From positions 27,998,001-28,062,000 of the forward strand of contig CM069870.1 in NCBI GenBank assembly GCA_036172665.1: a stretch of DNA of 64,000 bases, in the 5' to 3' direction. A program made the translations under genes and the position numbers. Below the pieces are notes generated by a model that saw only the letters and a program-made list of their open reading frames with translations, was not told the DNA's origin and made no database searches. This document shows positions 45,036 through 56,819 of this stretch, piece by piece. The DNA is from Prosopocoilus inquinatus (taxonomy: Eukaryota; Arthropoda; Insecta; Coleoptera; Lucanidae). Positions within the stretch are counted from its first letter, which is position 1; every line of letters begins with the position of its first letter.

Positions 45036-45615
45036 AATGCAAATTTACTTAAGCAATAACCATGTAATTTTAGTATGAAATAATAAATAGGAGATAAACT
45101 GTGTGAAGCCTCTATTTGAAATTACTTTTTTAATAACGAAATTTGTCAATAATTAATGGAACCAATAAGAATAATAAATAACTCCGTAACAGAAGTTCCA
45201 AACCGAAATTAAATTATTATGTTTATTTAATTTAAACATTTACTTGACAAATCGTGGTCATTAAGCGAACAGGACGGACCGGATTTTCGTAACTTACGGC
45301 ATACACACACGGTTACCAGGTGAGGTTGTTTTTCTTGCGTACTGACGGGCAAATAAACACAGAAATGCTAAGTTGAGCGGCCAGTGATCGATGTTGGTCA
45401 CGTTCCGATGCATGTTTGGTTGGTTGTTGGACGCAGATGATTTACGTCGGTCATGCGTTTCGAACTAATTAATTAACACTGTACAAACACAAAACAAACG
45501 TAATAACGTTTCGAAAGCTTTTAGAATCCTCCCGATTTCGTAAGGTCCTGAATACAAGGAAAATGTGGAATTATTTCATTATAAGCAACTTTTAGGTTAT
45601 TTCAGAATTTATATA
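45036..45615. other. non-coding stretch, no gene seen
   Basis: Nothing recognised beyond AT-rich unique sequence. Confidence 0.4.
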
Positions 45616-45617
45616 TA

Positions 45618-47078
45618 CACTATGTCCACGTTTCGATGCTCACCATCGGCATCTCGGTTATTAGAAGACACAGAGCAACGGTTGAATGGGGAATTCAATG
45701 CTCGCAACAAATCTCATTTCAAATTCACCATAACTTTTTTAAATTTTAAAATAATTTAAGAAAACCAAAATTTGACGATTTCAATATTCCTTAATAACTC
45801 GATAACACCTGATGTGACCTCTTCTAAACTTTTACATTGTTCAGACACATTTTTAAGAAAAAGTTTATGATGCAAACAGAAACCTCCGATTGTCATTTGT
45901 TTTCAAGTTATTAGGGCTAACTTTTGTTTTTTATATGGCACCCATATTAGGTTTTTGATGAATTAGATAGTCTTTAAAAAGAGCTTTTCAAAGATGTATA
46001 ACATACCCGACAAATTTTTATTTTTAAGGGAGATATTAACAAACAGATAAACTAATCCCTTATGATATTAGTACGCTATGGAACTAAACACCAACGAAAA
46101 AGCTTAAAGACCTGCTAAGAGTATGCTGTAAAATAACGAAATGATAATAAAAGTCATAAAAGAAAAAAAAGTAAAGAAAACGTACTAAAAGGTGAGGTTG
46201 ACTTAAGGAAACTTCAATATGACAACCATTCTGTTCCACACACTTTTGGCACCTTATTGTAACAGAGTTTCAGACTCTACAAAGTGTGTTTTCGGTTAAT
46301 AATCTTAGCACATCCAGCATTCTTTGTTCTAAAATTCCCTGAGCTTCTGGCGGTGCAAAATTAAATACTTCGTTTTTAGTGGCGATGCAAAATTAAATAT
46401 TTCATCTTCAGTGGCGGTGCAAAATCAAATACTTCGTTTCTAATGGTACCCCATGAATGACAATCAAGGGGGATAAGGTCGGGTGAGCTTGCAAACCATT
46501 GTACTGATCCATTATTTGAAAGCACTCTAAAGTTTTCTTTAAAAAAATGTACGTCACGAATGTTGTGGGCCAGGTAACCATCCTGCTGGAACCTGATGTT
46601 TTGCGGCATGTCGTCAGGATTAATAATTTGTCTCGAAGCAGGTTTTTTTTCGTTTGTTAGTAGTCCCAAATATCTGTTACGTCAATATCGTTTCGTTATT
46701 TTACAGTATTGAGTGTTTAATTTCATAGCTTACTAATTTCAAAAGGGATAAAAAAAACAAAAGTTAGCCCTAATAACTTGAAAACAAATGACAATCGGAG
46801 GTTTCTGCTTGCATCAAAAACTTTGTCTTAAAAAAGTGTCTGAACAATGTAAACGTTTAGAAGAGGTCACATCAGGTGTTATCGAGTTATTGAGGAATAT
46901 TGAAATCGTCAAATTTTGGTTTTCTTAAATTATCTTAAAATTTAAAAAAGTTATGGTGAATTTGAACTGAGATTTGTTGCGAGCATTGAATTCTGTAAAA
47001 CATTCCCCATTTAACCGTTGCTCTATATCTTCTAATAACCGAGATGCCAATGGTGAGCATCGAAATGTGGACACAGTG
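45618..47078 (-). mobile_element. long-TIR DNA transposon, TA target duplication
   Basis: Terminal inverted repeats of about 320-330 bp (45618-45935 and 46747-47078) start CACTATGTCCAC/CACTGTGTCCAC. They stay clearly similar throughout, with point changes and small indels. TA flanks both sides (45616-45617, 47079-47080). The middle carries a minus-strand transposase remnant. Total length is 1,461 bp. The repeats are unusually long for the superfamily. Confidence 0.92.
46376..46669 (-). pseudogene. mariner-like transposase, C-terminal remnant
   Basis: The remnant opens with MPQNIRFQQDGYLAHNIRDV, carrying the second catalytic aspartate of a DDE transposase in the FQQDGAPxH context. After a 36-residue gap it reads WFASSPDLIPLDCHSWGTI, which follows the SPDLTPLDFFLWG block with L-D-C-H in place of the usual L-D-F-F. 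The first aspartate and the N-terminal DNA-binding half are absent. It lies between the long terminal repeats of the element at 45618-47078, so the enzyme and ends belong together. It is the same broad family as 3660-4570 and 53905-54660. Dead by truncation. Confidence 0.8.
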
Positions 47079-47369
47079 TATAATTGTATTCAAACATATG
47101 AGAAATAAGACAAGCAGTTCGAAAACAGCAGAAATAACCCCTAAAGTTCTAGAATCTATGAATGGTCTAGAATCTAGATCATTCATAGACCATTGATTCG
47201 GTGAATTACGCAGAAGTAAAACTCTGCAACATGTTTGAATTTCTTCTCTGAATCAAAAGATATACTGACGCTACTTACTGCCTAATATAGTTTAAAGTAG
47301 TGGTAGTCAACTTGGTCCCTACTGCCCACTAGTGAGCGCTTCGTCTGTCATGGTGCGCGGTAGTGGAAC

Positions 47370-48699
47370 CAGGGTTGGACAGTTTAAAACAAACTGTTTA
47401 AAACATAGTGTCTAAAATATGTTTAAAACACCGAATTAAAAACATGCCGTCTATTTCAAACAAAACGTTTTAAACATGTTTTTTGTTATTGTTTTAAATT
47501 CATTTTTTGTAAATTTAAAAATTAAATCTTTTTTGTTTTAAACATGTTTCTTTGCTAATGTTTTAAATTATTGTTTTTTTAGTTTTAAGCTAAAAAGAGA
47601 ACAGTTTTGATGTAAGATGTAAGTTATAATGTAATACTGTGTAACCAGAAGCAAATTGTTTAGGGTCGGTATTTCACTAACAGATTAACTTTATTCTTTA
47701 GTTTATTCCTGTATCAATTGTTTTAATAATTGTAGACAATACGTGGCTGAGCTGATGAAATGATGACCACACTGTAGCTCTGATTTGAACTAAATTTGAA
47801 GTGTATTAGATTGATTACAATAAGTTCATTAATTATTACTGATCACTAAAATAATACTTATATTGTAAAATTTATCTTTTCAATATTTAACGCTTTATTA
47901 TTTCATTAAGATTTGAAATATACTGGATCCTCCGTTTCCCTGTTCATACTACGGACTACGGGATGAGTCATGTAGCAAACTGGCTTCAATTTGTCAATCC
48001 TAATGCACAATGTTAGGCCAAAAAGCGATCGTAGGATGTCGCTGTTTAAACTATTTATAACGTTATCGTTTCGTCTTCTTTGAATTTCTACCGTGTGTCC
48101 CAAGGCCATATATTGGATAATTTTCAGACATATACCTACTGGACTTTCGGTTTTGCCGGACGTAATATCAACTTTGTTATTTTAAGTGGAACACCCTACA
48201 TATTTTTACATATTTGGAATTTTTGTTTTCCAATCTTGAAAGCCTCGAGTCATGTATTTTAGTTCTAGTGCGATCAAGTAATTTGAAAAAATTACTTCTA
48301 TGGATTGTTTTAGATTTTAGTTTTTATTGGGAAAGTTTTTCTCAATATGTTGATACCAAAAACTTTACATACTTTCTCTGAAAATCATTTAAAACACCGC
48401 CACCGTAGATCCTAAATAAAACAAGCTCTGCCTTAAATTATTTAAATTATTATCAAAGTACTCTTCGTATCTTTTTACACAAATATCAAATAATAATAAT
48501 AATATTAATATTAATATGTACCTTTTTATATGAGCTATAAGGGCAATTTGAACATTTAAAAGTGTTTTAAACAGCTGTTTTTTTTTGTTTAAAACATGTT
48601 TATAGTTTAAAGTAGTGGGTAATGTTTAATTTAGGTTCAATTTTAAACAAACAAAAAAACTGTTTAAAACAAAAAAACAGTTTTTTTTTTCCAACCCTG
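47370..48699. mobile_element. inner hAT element, non-autonomous
   Basis: The ends CAGGGTTGGACAG and the complement of CCAACCCTG are inverted. The flanks are AGTGGAAC (47362-47369) and AGTGGAGC (48700-48707), 7 of 8 identical. Both subterminal regions are crowded with gtttaaaac motifs in both orientations. Known: hAT transposases often bind subterminal repeats, and these could be the sites here (inference). The interior (1,330 bp) has no transposase and carries a fragment of the hammerhead family at 47980-48056. Confidence 0.88.
47980..48056 (-). repeat. hammerhead-family terminal fragment
   Basis: gtagcaaactggcttcaatt, atcctaatgcacaatgttag and aaaaagcgatcgtaggatgt match the corresponding parts of 41032-41103. 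No ribozyme core is present. It is nested inside the inner hAT. Confidence 0.75.
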
Positions 48700-48873
48700 A
48701 GTGGAGCTAACAAACAGCGCTGCAATTACTTACTAACCTCTGACTGTAAAGTGAAATCACTTTCGTACTTTACAAATAACCATTACTGTGGAACCGGTTA
48801 GACAATTTTACTACTAACAGAGATACTAAAATGAGCGATAGGTATAAAAAGCTTGACTACCTCTAGTTTAAAC

Positions 48874-50151
48874 TATTATTATAAGTTTAAAAAAAAACAA
48901 CTCGTCAATCTTTCAGTAGTTGCTAGCACGTTTACGAACACCATTCATTGCTGTTCTGGTTCTTCTCTTTGTTTTTCCTTCTTCTCTTATGTTATGTAAG
49001 ACAACATAAAAAAAGATCTTTTTAACAGTCTTACAGACAAATGCTCAAATGTTTTGAGCTTTAAATATTTGGGCGGTCACGTGATATTACAGCGTTGACG
49101 ATTCTTCAAATTATAATTTACTTCTAATTCACCCTGTGTATAGAATTATTAAGAAAATATATATTCTGTAAGAAAGATCGTTTATAAACTCTCACGTTTG
49201 GAATTATATTTTGAACATTTTACTTCGAAAATATGTATAGAAATATTTTCTCAAATAACTCAGTTGGAATAAGTGTTGCAGAAATAGGCAATATATTCTC
49301 ATTAATCATTAACTAATGTAGATAAACACTTGCACATAAAAATGCCGCTAATATCAGTATCTGACATAATATTTTCATCGGGTTACATAAGTGTATTTGA
49401 TGTTTAAAACAATTGTTATGGATATGAGGATATAAGAAATGAAAATGAGCAACCTCCCAATTGTCTTTTCAAATATAATAATCGAAAGGGATATAAAATA
49501 AACTTCACAAAAAGAGTACCGCCTATTATCATCTATTAAGATAAAGAAGAAACATAAAGAATTCAGTTCATAAATTAAATTTAATAGAAAATTGACCTCT
49601 AGAACTCAGTTTTCGATTTATTCCCCGTGGCACTACGTGACTTAATGCAGGCGTTTCAGTGCTATTTCGTCTTTCTTATAAATGCTGCGAACTTTTTTTT
49701 TACTAAACAGGGTATTTTGCAACTTCATAGAAAAAATAAAACACAAAAATAGAGATGAAAAATAAAATGCAATGAACTATTCTTTATATTAATAAATTTT
49801 AGAGATATAGGCACATGTTTAAAAAAATACGCACACTGAAAACTGATGATGTCATTGGATGTAGAATAAAAATTCATTTAAGAATAATATGCACCACCTC
49901 GCCACCTTGCTATTTAAAATATCGAGGTTCATGGTACGCATAGCGCCACCTAGTGAACGTTTTAACTTAACTTATCTCTGAACTTAATACTTTTTATTGG
50001 TTTTAATTTGGTTTTTTGTTCCTGTTTTATTTTATTTCGAAGTTTATACGCAGGAGACAAGCATAATAAGTTCCGTGTTATTAACTCACAAATAAATTAA
50101 AGCTGTTGGAAACTAACAAATAGCCGACAAATAATTGTTGTGTATTGTGTA
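48874..50151. other. non-coding stretch, no gene seen
   Basis: AT-rich; a lone terminus-like AATTCACCCTGTGTATA occurs at 49126-49142 without a partner. Confidence 0.4.
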
Positions 50152-50250
50152 GGAGGTTGCCTTGAACAAGAGGGGAAGCCTTGGGTATGTAACTCGTTAC
50201 GTCACGTCACGTGACAAAATCTGGTCAGTTTTATTCATCAGGTTTTTACC
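50152..50250 (+). repeat. dispersed repeat R2, copy 2
   Basis: aggttgccttgaacaagagg, ttgggtatgtaactcgttac and atcaggttttt parallel 30046-30135 in order and orientation. Confidence 0.65.
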
Positions 50251-50816
50251 TTAAATAATCATCAGGACCCCAGAATTGTTTCCATTTTTGATAAATACGT
50301 AGATTAATCGTTAGGGGACAGATCAAAACTCATTCTGTTTACTAGCTATAGGATAGTTTACAAATATTTTATAATAAATCTCTATTAATCTATCCAGTTT
50401 CATTCTTCCTTACATTTAAGCCTAATTAATTAATAATTGGACTTTTTTCCATTTCTTTGGTTCTTGTTGCCTGTTTTGCACATAGGTATGGTACATGTTC
50501 TACACATATTGCAAATAGGTCTCATTGGTGAAAATTTAATTGAGAAAGTGAAGATTTAAACTTTAGTATAAATTTACGTAAGAAATCATTTAATGGGCTG
50601 TCCTGGTCCACGCGGTAACCGTACTATTACCTAATGCCAGTGCGTAGGGATCTCAGCATACAGCTCATTGAGACACCGGTCTGTCTTATACCGTGATTAT
50701 TACGATTATTTTTTCTTGACTATTCCAGTCAAATGGTTTACAGACGTTTGTTAGAACATTCTATTAAGGAAGTATCTCTAATATACAGAACAAGAAGTTA
50801 TAATGTTTGCTATGTA

Positions 50817-51210
50817 CAGTTGCGGTCCTTGAAAACTGATACACTGAGAATCGACATCACTGACAGAAATTCGTAATTTTGTAATGTGTAAATCAAACCT
50901 AGGTCTATCATTTTGATGTCAGTGTCAAATTTGACAAATCCATAGAAGGATTTAGAATTAATTAGAATTAGAATAATTCAATTAATAATTAATGAGTGAC
51001 GTTTAGAAACTTCAGATTTAGGATCAATTTATACCACCGAAACATTAGGTCTGTTTGTTATCCTGCATTGGTGCACACTCAAACTATCTTAACTCGTAAT
51101 AATCTATGAGGTTAGAACAAGACACAAATACTTTGAGTGTAACTAGTGCAGGATAATAAACACACCTATTGTATTTGTCAAAGTGTACCAGTTTTCATAC
51201 GTCGCAACTG
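50817..51210. mobile_element. TA-flanked MITE with another MITE inside
   Basis: The ends CAGTTGCGGTCCTTGAAAAC and the complement of GTTTTCATACGTCGCAACTG are inverted over about 29 bp. TA flanks both sides (50815-50816, 51211-51212). It is 394 bp long and has no coding capacity. Confidence 0.85.
51048..51166. mobile_element. nested 119-bp MITE
   Basis: The ends GGTCTGTTTGTTATCCTGCA and the complement of TGCAGGATAATAAACACACC are inverted and continue into cactcaaa/tttgagtg. TA lies on each side (51046-51047, 51167-51168). Located inside 50817-51210. Confidence 0.75.
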
Positions 51211-51212
51211 TA

Positions 51213-52110
51213 CCTATAAGGAAAGACGCTAAATAAATAATAGTCTTGGTTGATATTTTCTTATTTCTTGCTTGACTTTTCGAATTTAAAGTTAAATGTT
51301 AATTTAAATTACTATAAATGTCTTTTAAATTCCCACTCTCTAATTAAACTACAGAAAATGTTAGAATTGGCTCAACTGCGTGTTATACTTCTTACACATG
51401 TGCATGGTATAAACAATTTTGCGCAGAAACTAGAAGTTGTACATCGGTGCCGATCGAAATCTTGCCGTAAATTATAACGTTCAATAAGCAGTTTCCTTGG
51501 AAAGGCGGCATGCATTTAATATTCTACAGTGAAATAAGTTGGCGTATAAAATAAGTAAGTACGTAATAATTTACCGCGCTCGGAGCTGTTCTCTTCGGAA
51601 TTATTAAACCGCTTTTTAATTTAATATTTAATACGTCGATAAGGCAGGCAAACAAATTGTTTAGAAAGGAGAACAGTCTCGACCTGAGAATTTTCAAGGA
51701 GTGCACGTAATTTTTGAACACGTAGACGTGCACGTAATTTATCAGGGTTACAGGTTATAATTCTTGGTACAAAATTACTTCAAAGTGTTTGTTTCAGATA
51801 TACCATAGAAATAGGTTAACTAATTTCGTTCAATCTATTCTTAAACATTATTTGAAACAATTTCAATCCAATATCTAATGTTTTATTTCATTTATTATTA
51901 TTGAAATTAAATACACTCTTTTGAATGTGAATTAAATTCCGAGCAATATGAGACATCAATAAAAATGCACAGTTCTTGAATAAATTATAAAATTAATTTA
52001 TTGATTATTCAATTAAAAAAAAACATTCTCCTATCTCAAAGCTTGAGATATAATAAATAATTCACCGAAATAACTTTTATAAGTAACAATAAAACAATAT
52101 AACATTAATC
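51213..52110. other. non-coding stretch, no gene seen
   Basis: No recognised feature; short open frames only. Confidence 0.4.
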
Positions 52111-52111
52111 T

Positions 52112-52232
52112 TACTGCAAGTCGGCTAGATTGCAATGCAGCGTTTTCTGTATAGCTATTTTAGCTCTAATTGAGACCTCCTCGGAAGAAGAGTAGCTCGA
52201 CAAATCCATTGCAATCTGGCCGACTCGGCAGC
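52112..52232 (-). mobile_element. hammerhead-family element, copy E, decayed
   Basis: Inverted arms gtcggctagattgcaatg (52120-52137) and its mirror (52207-52226) enclose a minus-strand ribozyme region with CCGAGGA for CUGANGA and AAAA for GAAA. The core is therefore dead. The arms differ from those of copies A-D (cggctaga in place of gtttttga), suggesting a subfamily. Confidence 0.65.
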
Positions 52233-52927
52233 GCGTAATTGCGGACAATAGCTTAAGACTCATCATCGTGCTGCTGGAGGTTTGGCCTTAAACTGCGCGA
52301 AAAATTGCGAATAACAACCACTGTCTGATAAAAAGTCACGCACGAAACGTCCGTATTGACCGCTTTGTGTCAGTAAACTATTTAAAATGAAAGACTGACG
52401 ATAAAGAAGAAATAAAAAGCGTCTAAGAAGTTGCAAAATACATTTGTCAAAACAGATCGGAACTTACTAATTTGCTATTGTTAATTCTTGGAAAACTCAC
52501 AATCAGTTACTTCTCCCAAAAAAATCCCAGTTTTTTTTAAGATGTCAGAGTATTTCTCAACTATAGAACGGGAGGAAACAAAGTATTCAGCAAATATGAA
52601 ATCTGCGATTTTTGTATAAAAAGCTTTCCTTAATCAAAATCCGGTAAAAAGCAAAACGAAATCATAAGGAGCCAAGGAAATTTGAAACATTGATCCCACA
52701 AAAGAGTGGAAAGAGAAATGAAATATAAAGTTATAGATAAATGAAAGAAGTCGGACGATACTCCGATGGAATAACTGAAAATTATTGCAGAATTAGTTGA
52801 AATATTAAAGAGTTAGATCAATAATCAATAATATAATCAAAATAAGAAAAATGTAAGAAAACAGGAGAAACTAAACCAAACAAAATAAGATTTAAATTAT
52901 GATTACAGCTATAATTCGTATTTTTAT
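52233..52927. other. non-coding stretch, no gene seen
   Basis: A-rich sequence; nothing recognised. Confidence 0.4.
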
Positions 52928-53811
52928 TTTAGGCTCGAGGAGGTATTAGTAGTTGCGGGGCTCCGGACGAGAAATTTTTGTAGAGCCCTTTGGATTGGGT
53001 TGGTTGAGAAATTTTTGTGGGGCCCTTTGGATAAAGAAAAAAGTTTGCCTTCTTTATATTTTAAAAAATAGAAAATACTACCTAAATAAATTTAAAAAAC
53101 AATAAGTATTTAAAATAATTTTTGCAACACATAAGTGACTTATTTGACACGTTTCAATTGTTAATATATGTCGTTATTTGAAAGTGTGAAATAAAAAAAA
53201 GACTTGTCAAAGAAGAAAGTAATTGTAAAATAAAACTATCAGATTTGATATGATATCCTTCACACGAGCATTACGTTTAGAACTTAATATTCAGAAACGA
53301 GTAAACTCGTTTCATTAACTACTATTAATTATTACGATAAAAACTTCTGATTACAATTAACAAAAGTGAATTTAAAATAATTTTAAAAATGTGTTCGGCT
53401 TATCTTTTGCCTAAAACGCAAACAAACAAAAAGTTTCGCAAATATAATTATTTGCTTTATCAAATGTATTTCCGTTATTCACTTTCGTTTACAAAAGTAT
53501 TTTTATTTGTTTCATATCTTCTATAATATCAAGAGCTTATAAACCTAAACTAAATCTAAGCTGCATTAATTTTACTTATACATAGGAAAGGAAAACAGTT
53601 TTTGTTACAAAAATACTATTATTTACAAGTTGACTTAAATTCCAAAGAAGGCAAAAAAATTACCGCAGACCGTAAAATCGAGTCTGCAACATATGTTATT
53701 CTAAGAATAAGAGCGAGTAGGAAATGTTGTTTCTCTAAAAGGGCAATTGTTGCTTTTCTAAAAGCATGATTTGTTAAGGTAGTATTATAAAAATTTATTT
53801 GTTTACATGTA

Positions 53812-55016
53812 CCGGGTGTTGAATTGATTTTGAGACACAGAGATTCAACATGGGAAATCAAAGATTTGCGAATATTGGATTCCCTAACTATTTTACAGTA
53901 AATCAGATCTGGCTTAAGAGACATACAAGCAACTTGCGCAGCTGTTAACCCAGAGCGACCAATTCCAGCTGTTGGAACAATTCAAAGAATCGTAGAAAAT
54001 TTTGAAAACAAGAGCAGCGTCAGTCAGTTGTACAAGTGCCAGAGGCAAAATGTCCTTAGACCGATAGAAAGGACGGAAATTCTTCTCTTAAGCGTAGCAG
54101 AAAATAAAAATATATCTTTACGGGAAATGGGTCAAAATTTGGAAATCTGTTATTCAACAGCACAAAGGGTTTTGAAAGCACAACATCCTCAGTTTTGCGA
54201 AACTATGGTGGAAAAAGCAAACAAAGACAGAAACTTTATATCTCGATTATTATTTATTGAGTTATGAATATACGTTCTTCTTGAATGGTTAACCAAATCG
54301 ACAAAATTATATACGTAGATACTGGAGTACGAAAATCAACATTTACTGCTACAGACAAATACTCAGTACCGAGGCAGCGTAAATGTGTAAGCTGGTCTAT
54401 TAGGCCCTCACGTAATTGGTCCGTATTTTCTTCTACATCGTGTAAATTGCATGGATTGCATACTCGTAAATTTATTACAGAAAATGGTGGGATCAGATAG
54501 ATATTGATGAATTGGAATTGATTATGAATACGATGGATGTCCAGTGCATAAAACACGTTTTGTGACGGAGTATTTAAATGATACGGTTCCAAACCGTTCA
54601 TTGACCAGCCCGTTCCCCGAATTTGACTTCTTTCCATGGAGATTGTCTTTACAAAGGACAATCGTATGACAATGTTAACCAATATTAACCAATTTATTAT
54701 ATTCTCGTTGCATTTAAAATAACTAAGAAGGTCTTATTAGAACCAATTGTAACTGTAAAATTAAATTAATTTTGTTTACTTTCATTGTGACATTTCATGA
54801 CTATTCTATTTTACACTGATGTTTTAAATACTTATTCTTCTTTTATTTCAACACCTGAGGACTTTATAAAATAAAGAAAAACTTGCATAGGATTTTTATT
54901 ACTCTAAAAGTTTTGAATTGAACATTTTACTGTATAATAATTAGGGGAGTCAATATTCGCAAATATTTTATTTCCCATGTTAAATCCCTATGTCTCAAAG
55001 TCAATTTAACACCCAG
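53812..55016 (+). mobile_element. TA-flanked transposon nested in hAT
   Basis: Terminal inverted repeats of about 95 bp (CCGGGTGTTGAATTGATTTT on the left; its partner CTGGGTGTTAAATTGACTTT in reverse on the right). Both continue through acatgggaaat and tttgcgaatattg. TA flanks both ends (53810-53811, 55017-55018). It carries a plus-strand transposase relic. Length 1,205 bp. Confidence 0.9.
53905..54660 (+). pseudogene. mariner-like (DUF4817-type) transposase, decayed
   Basis: The N-terminal part reads AVGTIQRIVENFENKSSV and then SVAENKNISLREMGQNLEIC with STAQRVLKAQH. These are the two helix-turn-helix segments typical of this transposase family. After frame changes the middle reads RGSVNV, a stop where W is expected, then AGLLGPHVIGPYFL, which matches the NVWAGILGxxxIGPYF block. 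A DGCPVHKTRFVTEYLND segment corresponds to the second-aspartate region. The final SPDL block survives only in fragments (near 54610). Stops and indels make it dead. It is the best match in the window to the relic at 3660-4570. Confidence 0.78.
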
Positions 55017-55256
55017 TATGTATAGCAAATTACTTAGATTTTTCTTTTTCTTTTTGGCTGAATAGAGTTTCTAAAATATTCATTTTGTACAGATCCGCAA
55101 ATATTTCCGTATTTATATGATTGTGCATTCGATAATCTTAGTTCTAACTGAACTAGGGTAGGTTAAAAAATTGAAAAATTCACATTTTGCAAATATTGCC
55201 GTCCCAGCCGGGTGCCCGGTTCGCCCGCCCCTAAGGCCGCCACTGTTTAGGCTGTA

Positions 55257-56017
55257 CAGGCTGTTCATGGGAAGCCACTACAATAACTAACTTTCTTATT
55301 TGTATTTTTATGAAGTAACTTAAATTAGGAAAGTTTTAGCATCTTTCGTCTTCGATTTTATGGTACTTCCAAAAAAGAAATGACAATCAGGTTTTCGAGA
55401 TTTTCAATTGTTTTCAACTTTTTTAAATGGAACATTATGTTTTTTAACATGGCATCGCATTCAGGATGTCAAATTAAGTAGGTCTGTGAAACAATATCTC
55501 TCAAAACAGAATATTTAATAAATAATTCAGTCTTGATATTCGCGGGAAGAAGTGTACCGTTACGATAGTCTTTTTATTCACGAATACAATATGATGTGCT
55601 TCGAAACAAGAGAATAAAGGAAGTGTGTTCAAACTGTCAGACCTTTGTGAACTGTCATGATTCAAAATTAGTTTAAATGTAGTTCAAACTGAAAACTCTT
55701 GTGTCAAATATTGAATGTTAAAATGTCTAATACCATTATGTAGCAAATAATTTATAAAATAGTAGACTTAGGAGGGAAATATTTTAGAGAAGTACTTAAT
55801 TTGGCACCCTGAATACGATACGCTGATAAAAAATATAATGTTCCATTTAAAAAAGCTGAAAACTATTGAAAATCTCGAAAACCTGATTGTCATTTGTTTT
55901 TCCGAAAGTACAACAAAAACGAGGAGGAAAGGTCCTAAAACTTTTCTAATTTAAGTTACTTCGTAAAAATATAAGTAAGAAAGTTAGCTATTGTAGCGGC
56001 TTCCCATGAACAGCCTG
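55257..56017. mobile_element. long-TIR, TA-flanked element (761 bp)
   Basis: Terminal inverted repeats of about 225-230 bp (55257-55488, 55794-56017) begin CAGGCTGTTCATGGGAAGCC. TA flanks both ends (55255-55256, 56018-56019). There is no coding; the non-repeat centre is about 300 bp. The left TA overlaps the end of the neighbouring hAT target duplication by two bases or less, so the two insertions abut. Its inner arm (atgacaatca, ggttttcgag) weakly resembles the arms of 45618-47078. Confidence 0.9.
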
Positions 56018-56286
56018 TATATACCACATTATGAACGTACTACCTATAACAGACTGTCCAATTGGAATCGTTCTTTATTTTAAAAGGTAGATCCTGATAT
56101 TTATGTTTATTCGGAATTTATAATAAAAATAAATATTTTAACAAACATATTTTTAATATGTTTTGCTCTCTATTATTTAATCTTGTAACATTGCACTAAA
56201 TAAAACTTATTATACCCTCATTTTTCAAGAGAAACCTTTATCAACCTCCTGCTATACTAAATTCTTGCGTCCGCTATCTTCTACCT

Positions 56287-56414
56287 AATTAGACGTGGCG
56301 AGTTCACTAACGAACGAGGAAATTCGCCAATCAGTATCTACTAAAGTTGATCGGTCTTCTTACACTATACTAAATTATCTACTAGTAGCGAGTGAACTAG
56401 CTTCGTCTAATCGA
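56287..56414. repeat. short inverted-repeat element
   Basis: aattagacgtggcgagttca near 56287 and gtgaactagcttcgtctaat near 56392-56412 are imperfectly inverted. It may be an old MITE; no flanking duplication was identified. Confidence 0.45.
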
Positions 56415-56819
56415 CGCTTAAAGCATCAAACTTTGTGCACACCAACCCTTTACGGAAAATACCACAACACGATTGAGTAATACTTCAAAGTCTCCAATAG
56501 TTTCTGCTGAAAGGATCGACCGTTATGAGCATATCTTAAGTTAATTATTGGCATGCAAGTCACTTTTATACTTTTGGTGTTATCGACTGATGCTTTATTT
56601 ATGTCTTCTAAAGTTGAAGTTTCAAGAGGATTACTGTTAGAACTGAACTCTGTCTTGCACTGGGTTCAGTTTCAATTGCATCCAGTTGTTTGTTGTTTTA
56701 CTTGTACTAGGTTTTCTTTTTAATGTAATAGACATTTTACTTAGTAGACGTATATAATTTTGATGTCGCTAAAGGTATAATTCTTTTCTTTAAGCGACTG
56801 CATGAGACGGTTATCTTGT

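Larger units (their letters stand above)
47298..48865. mobile_element. outer hAT-type MITE, split by a second hAT
   Basis: The ends TAGTGGTAGTCAA and TTGACTACCTCTA are inverted. They are flanked by GTTTAAAG (47290-47297) and GTTTAAAC (48866-48873), an 8-bp duplication with one change. Removing the inner element and its own duplication leaves an original element of about 230 bp with no coding capacity. Confidence 0.8.
52936..55245. mobile_element. hAT element with perfect 8-bp TSD and a nested transposon
   Basis: The right end reads AAGGCCGCCACTG. The left end CGAGGAGGTATTAG is a mutated partner, with TTAG and the following gcggggc in step. Identical TTTAGGCT duplications flank it (52928-52935, 55246-55253). 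Near the left end a 37-bp segment (agaaatttttgt, then ggccctttggat) is tandemly duplicated at 52970-53031. The interior is interrupted by the TA element 53812-55016. No hAT coding was recognised. Confidence 0.75.
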
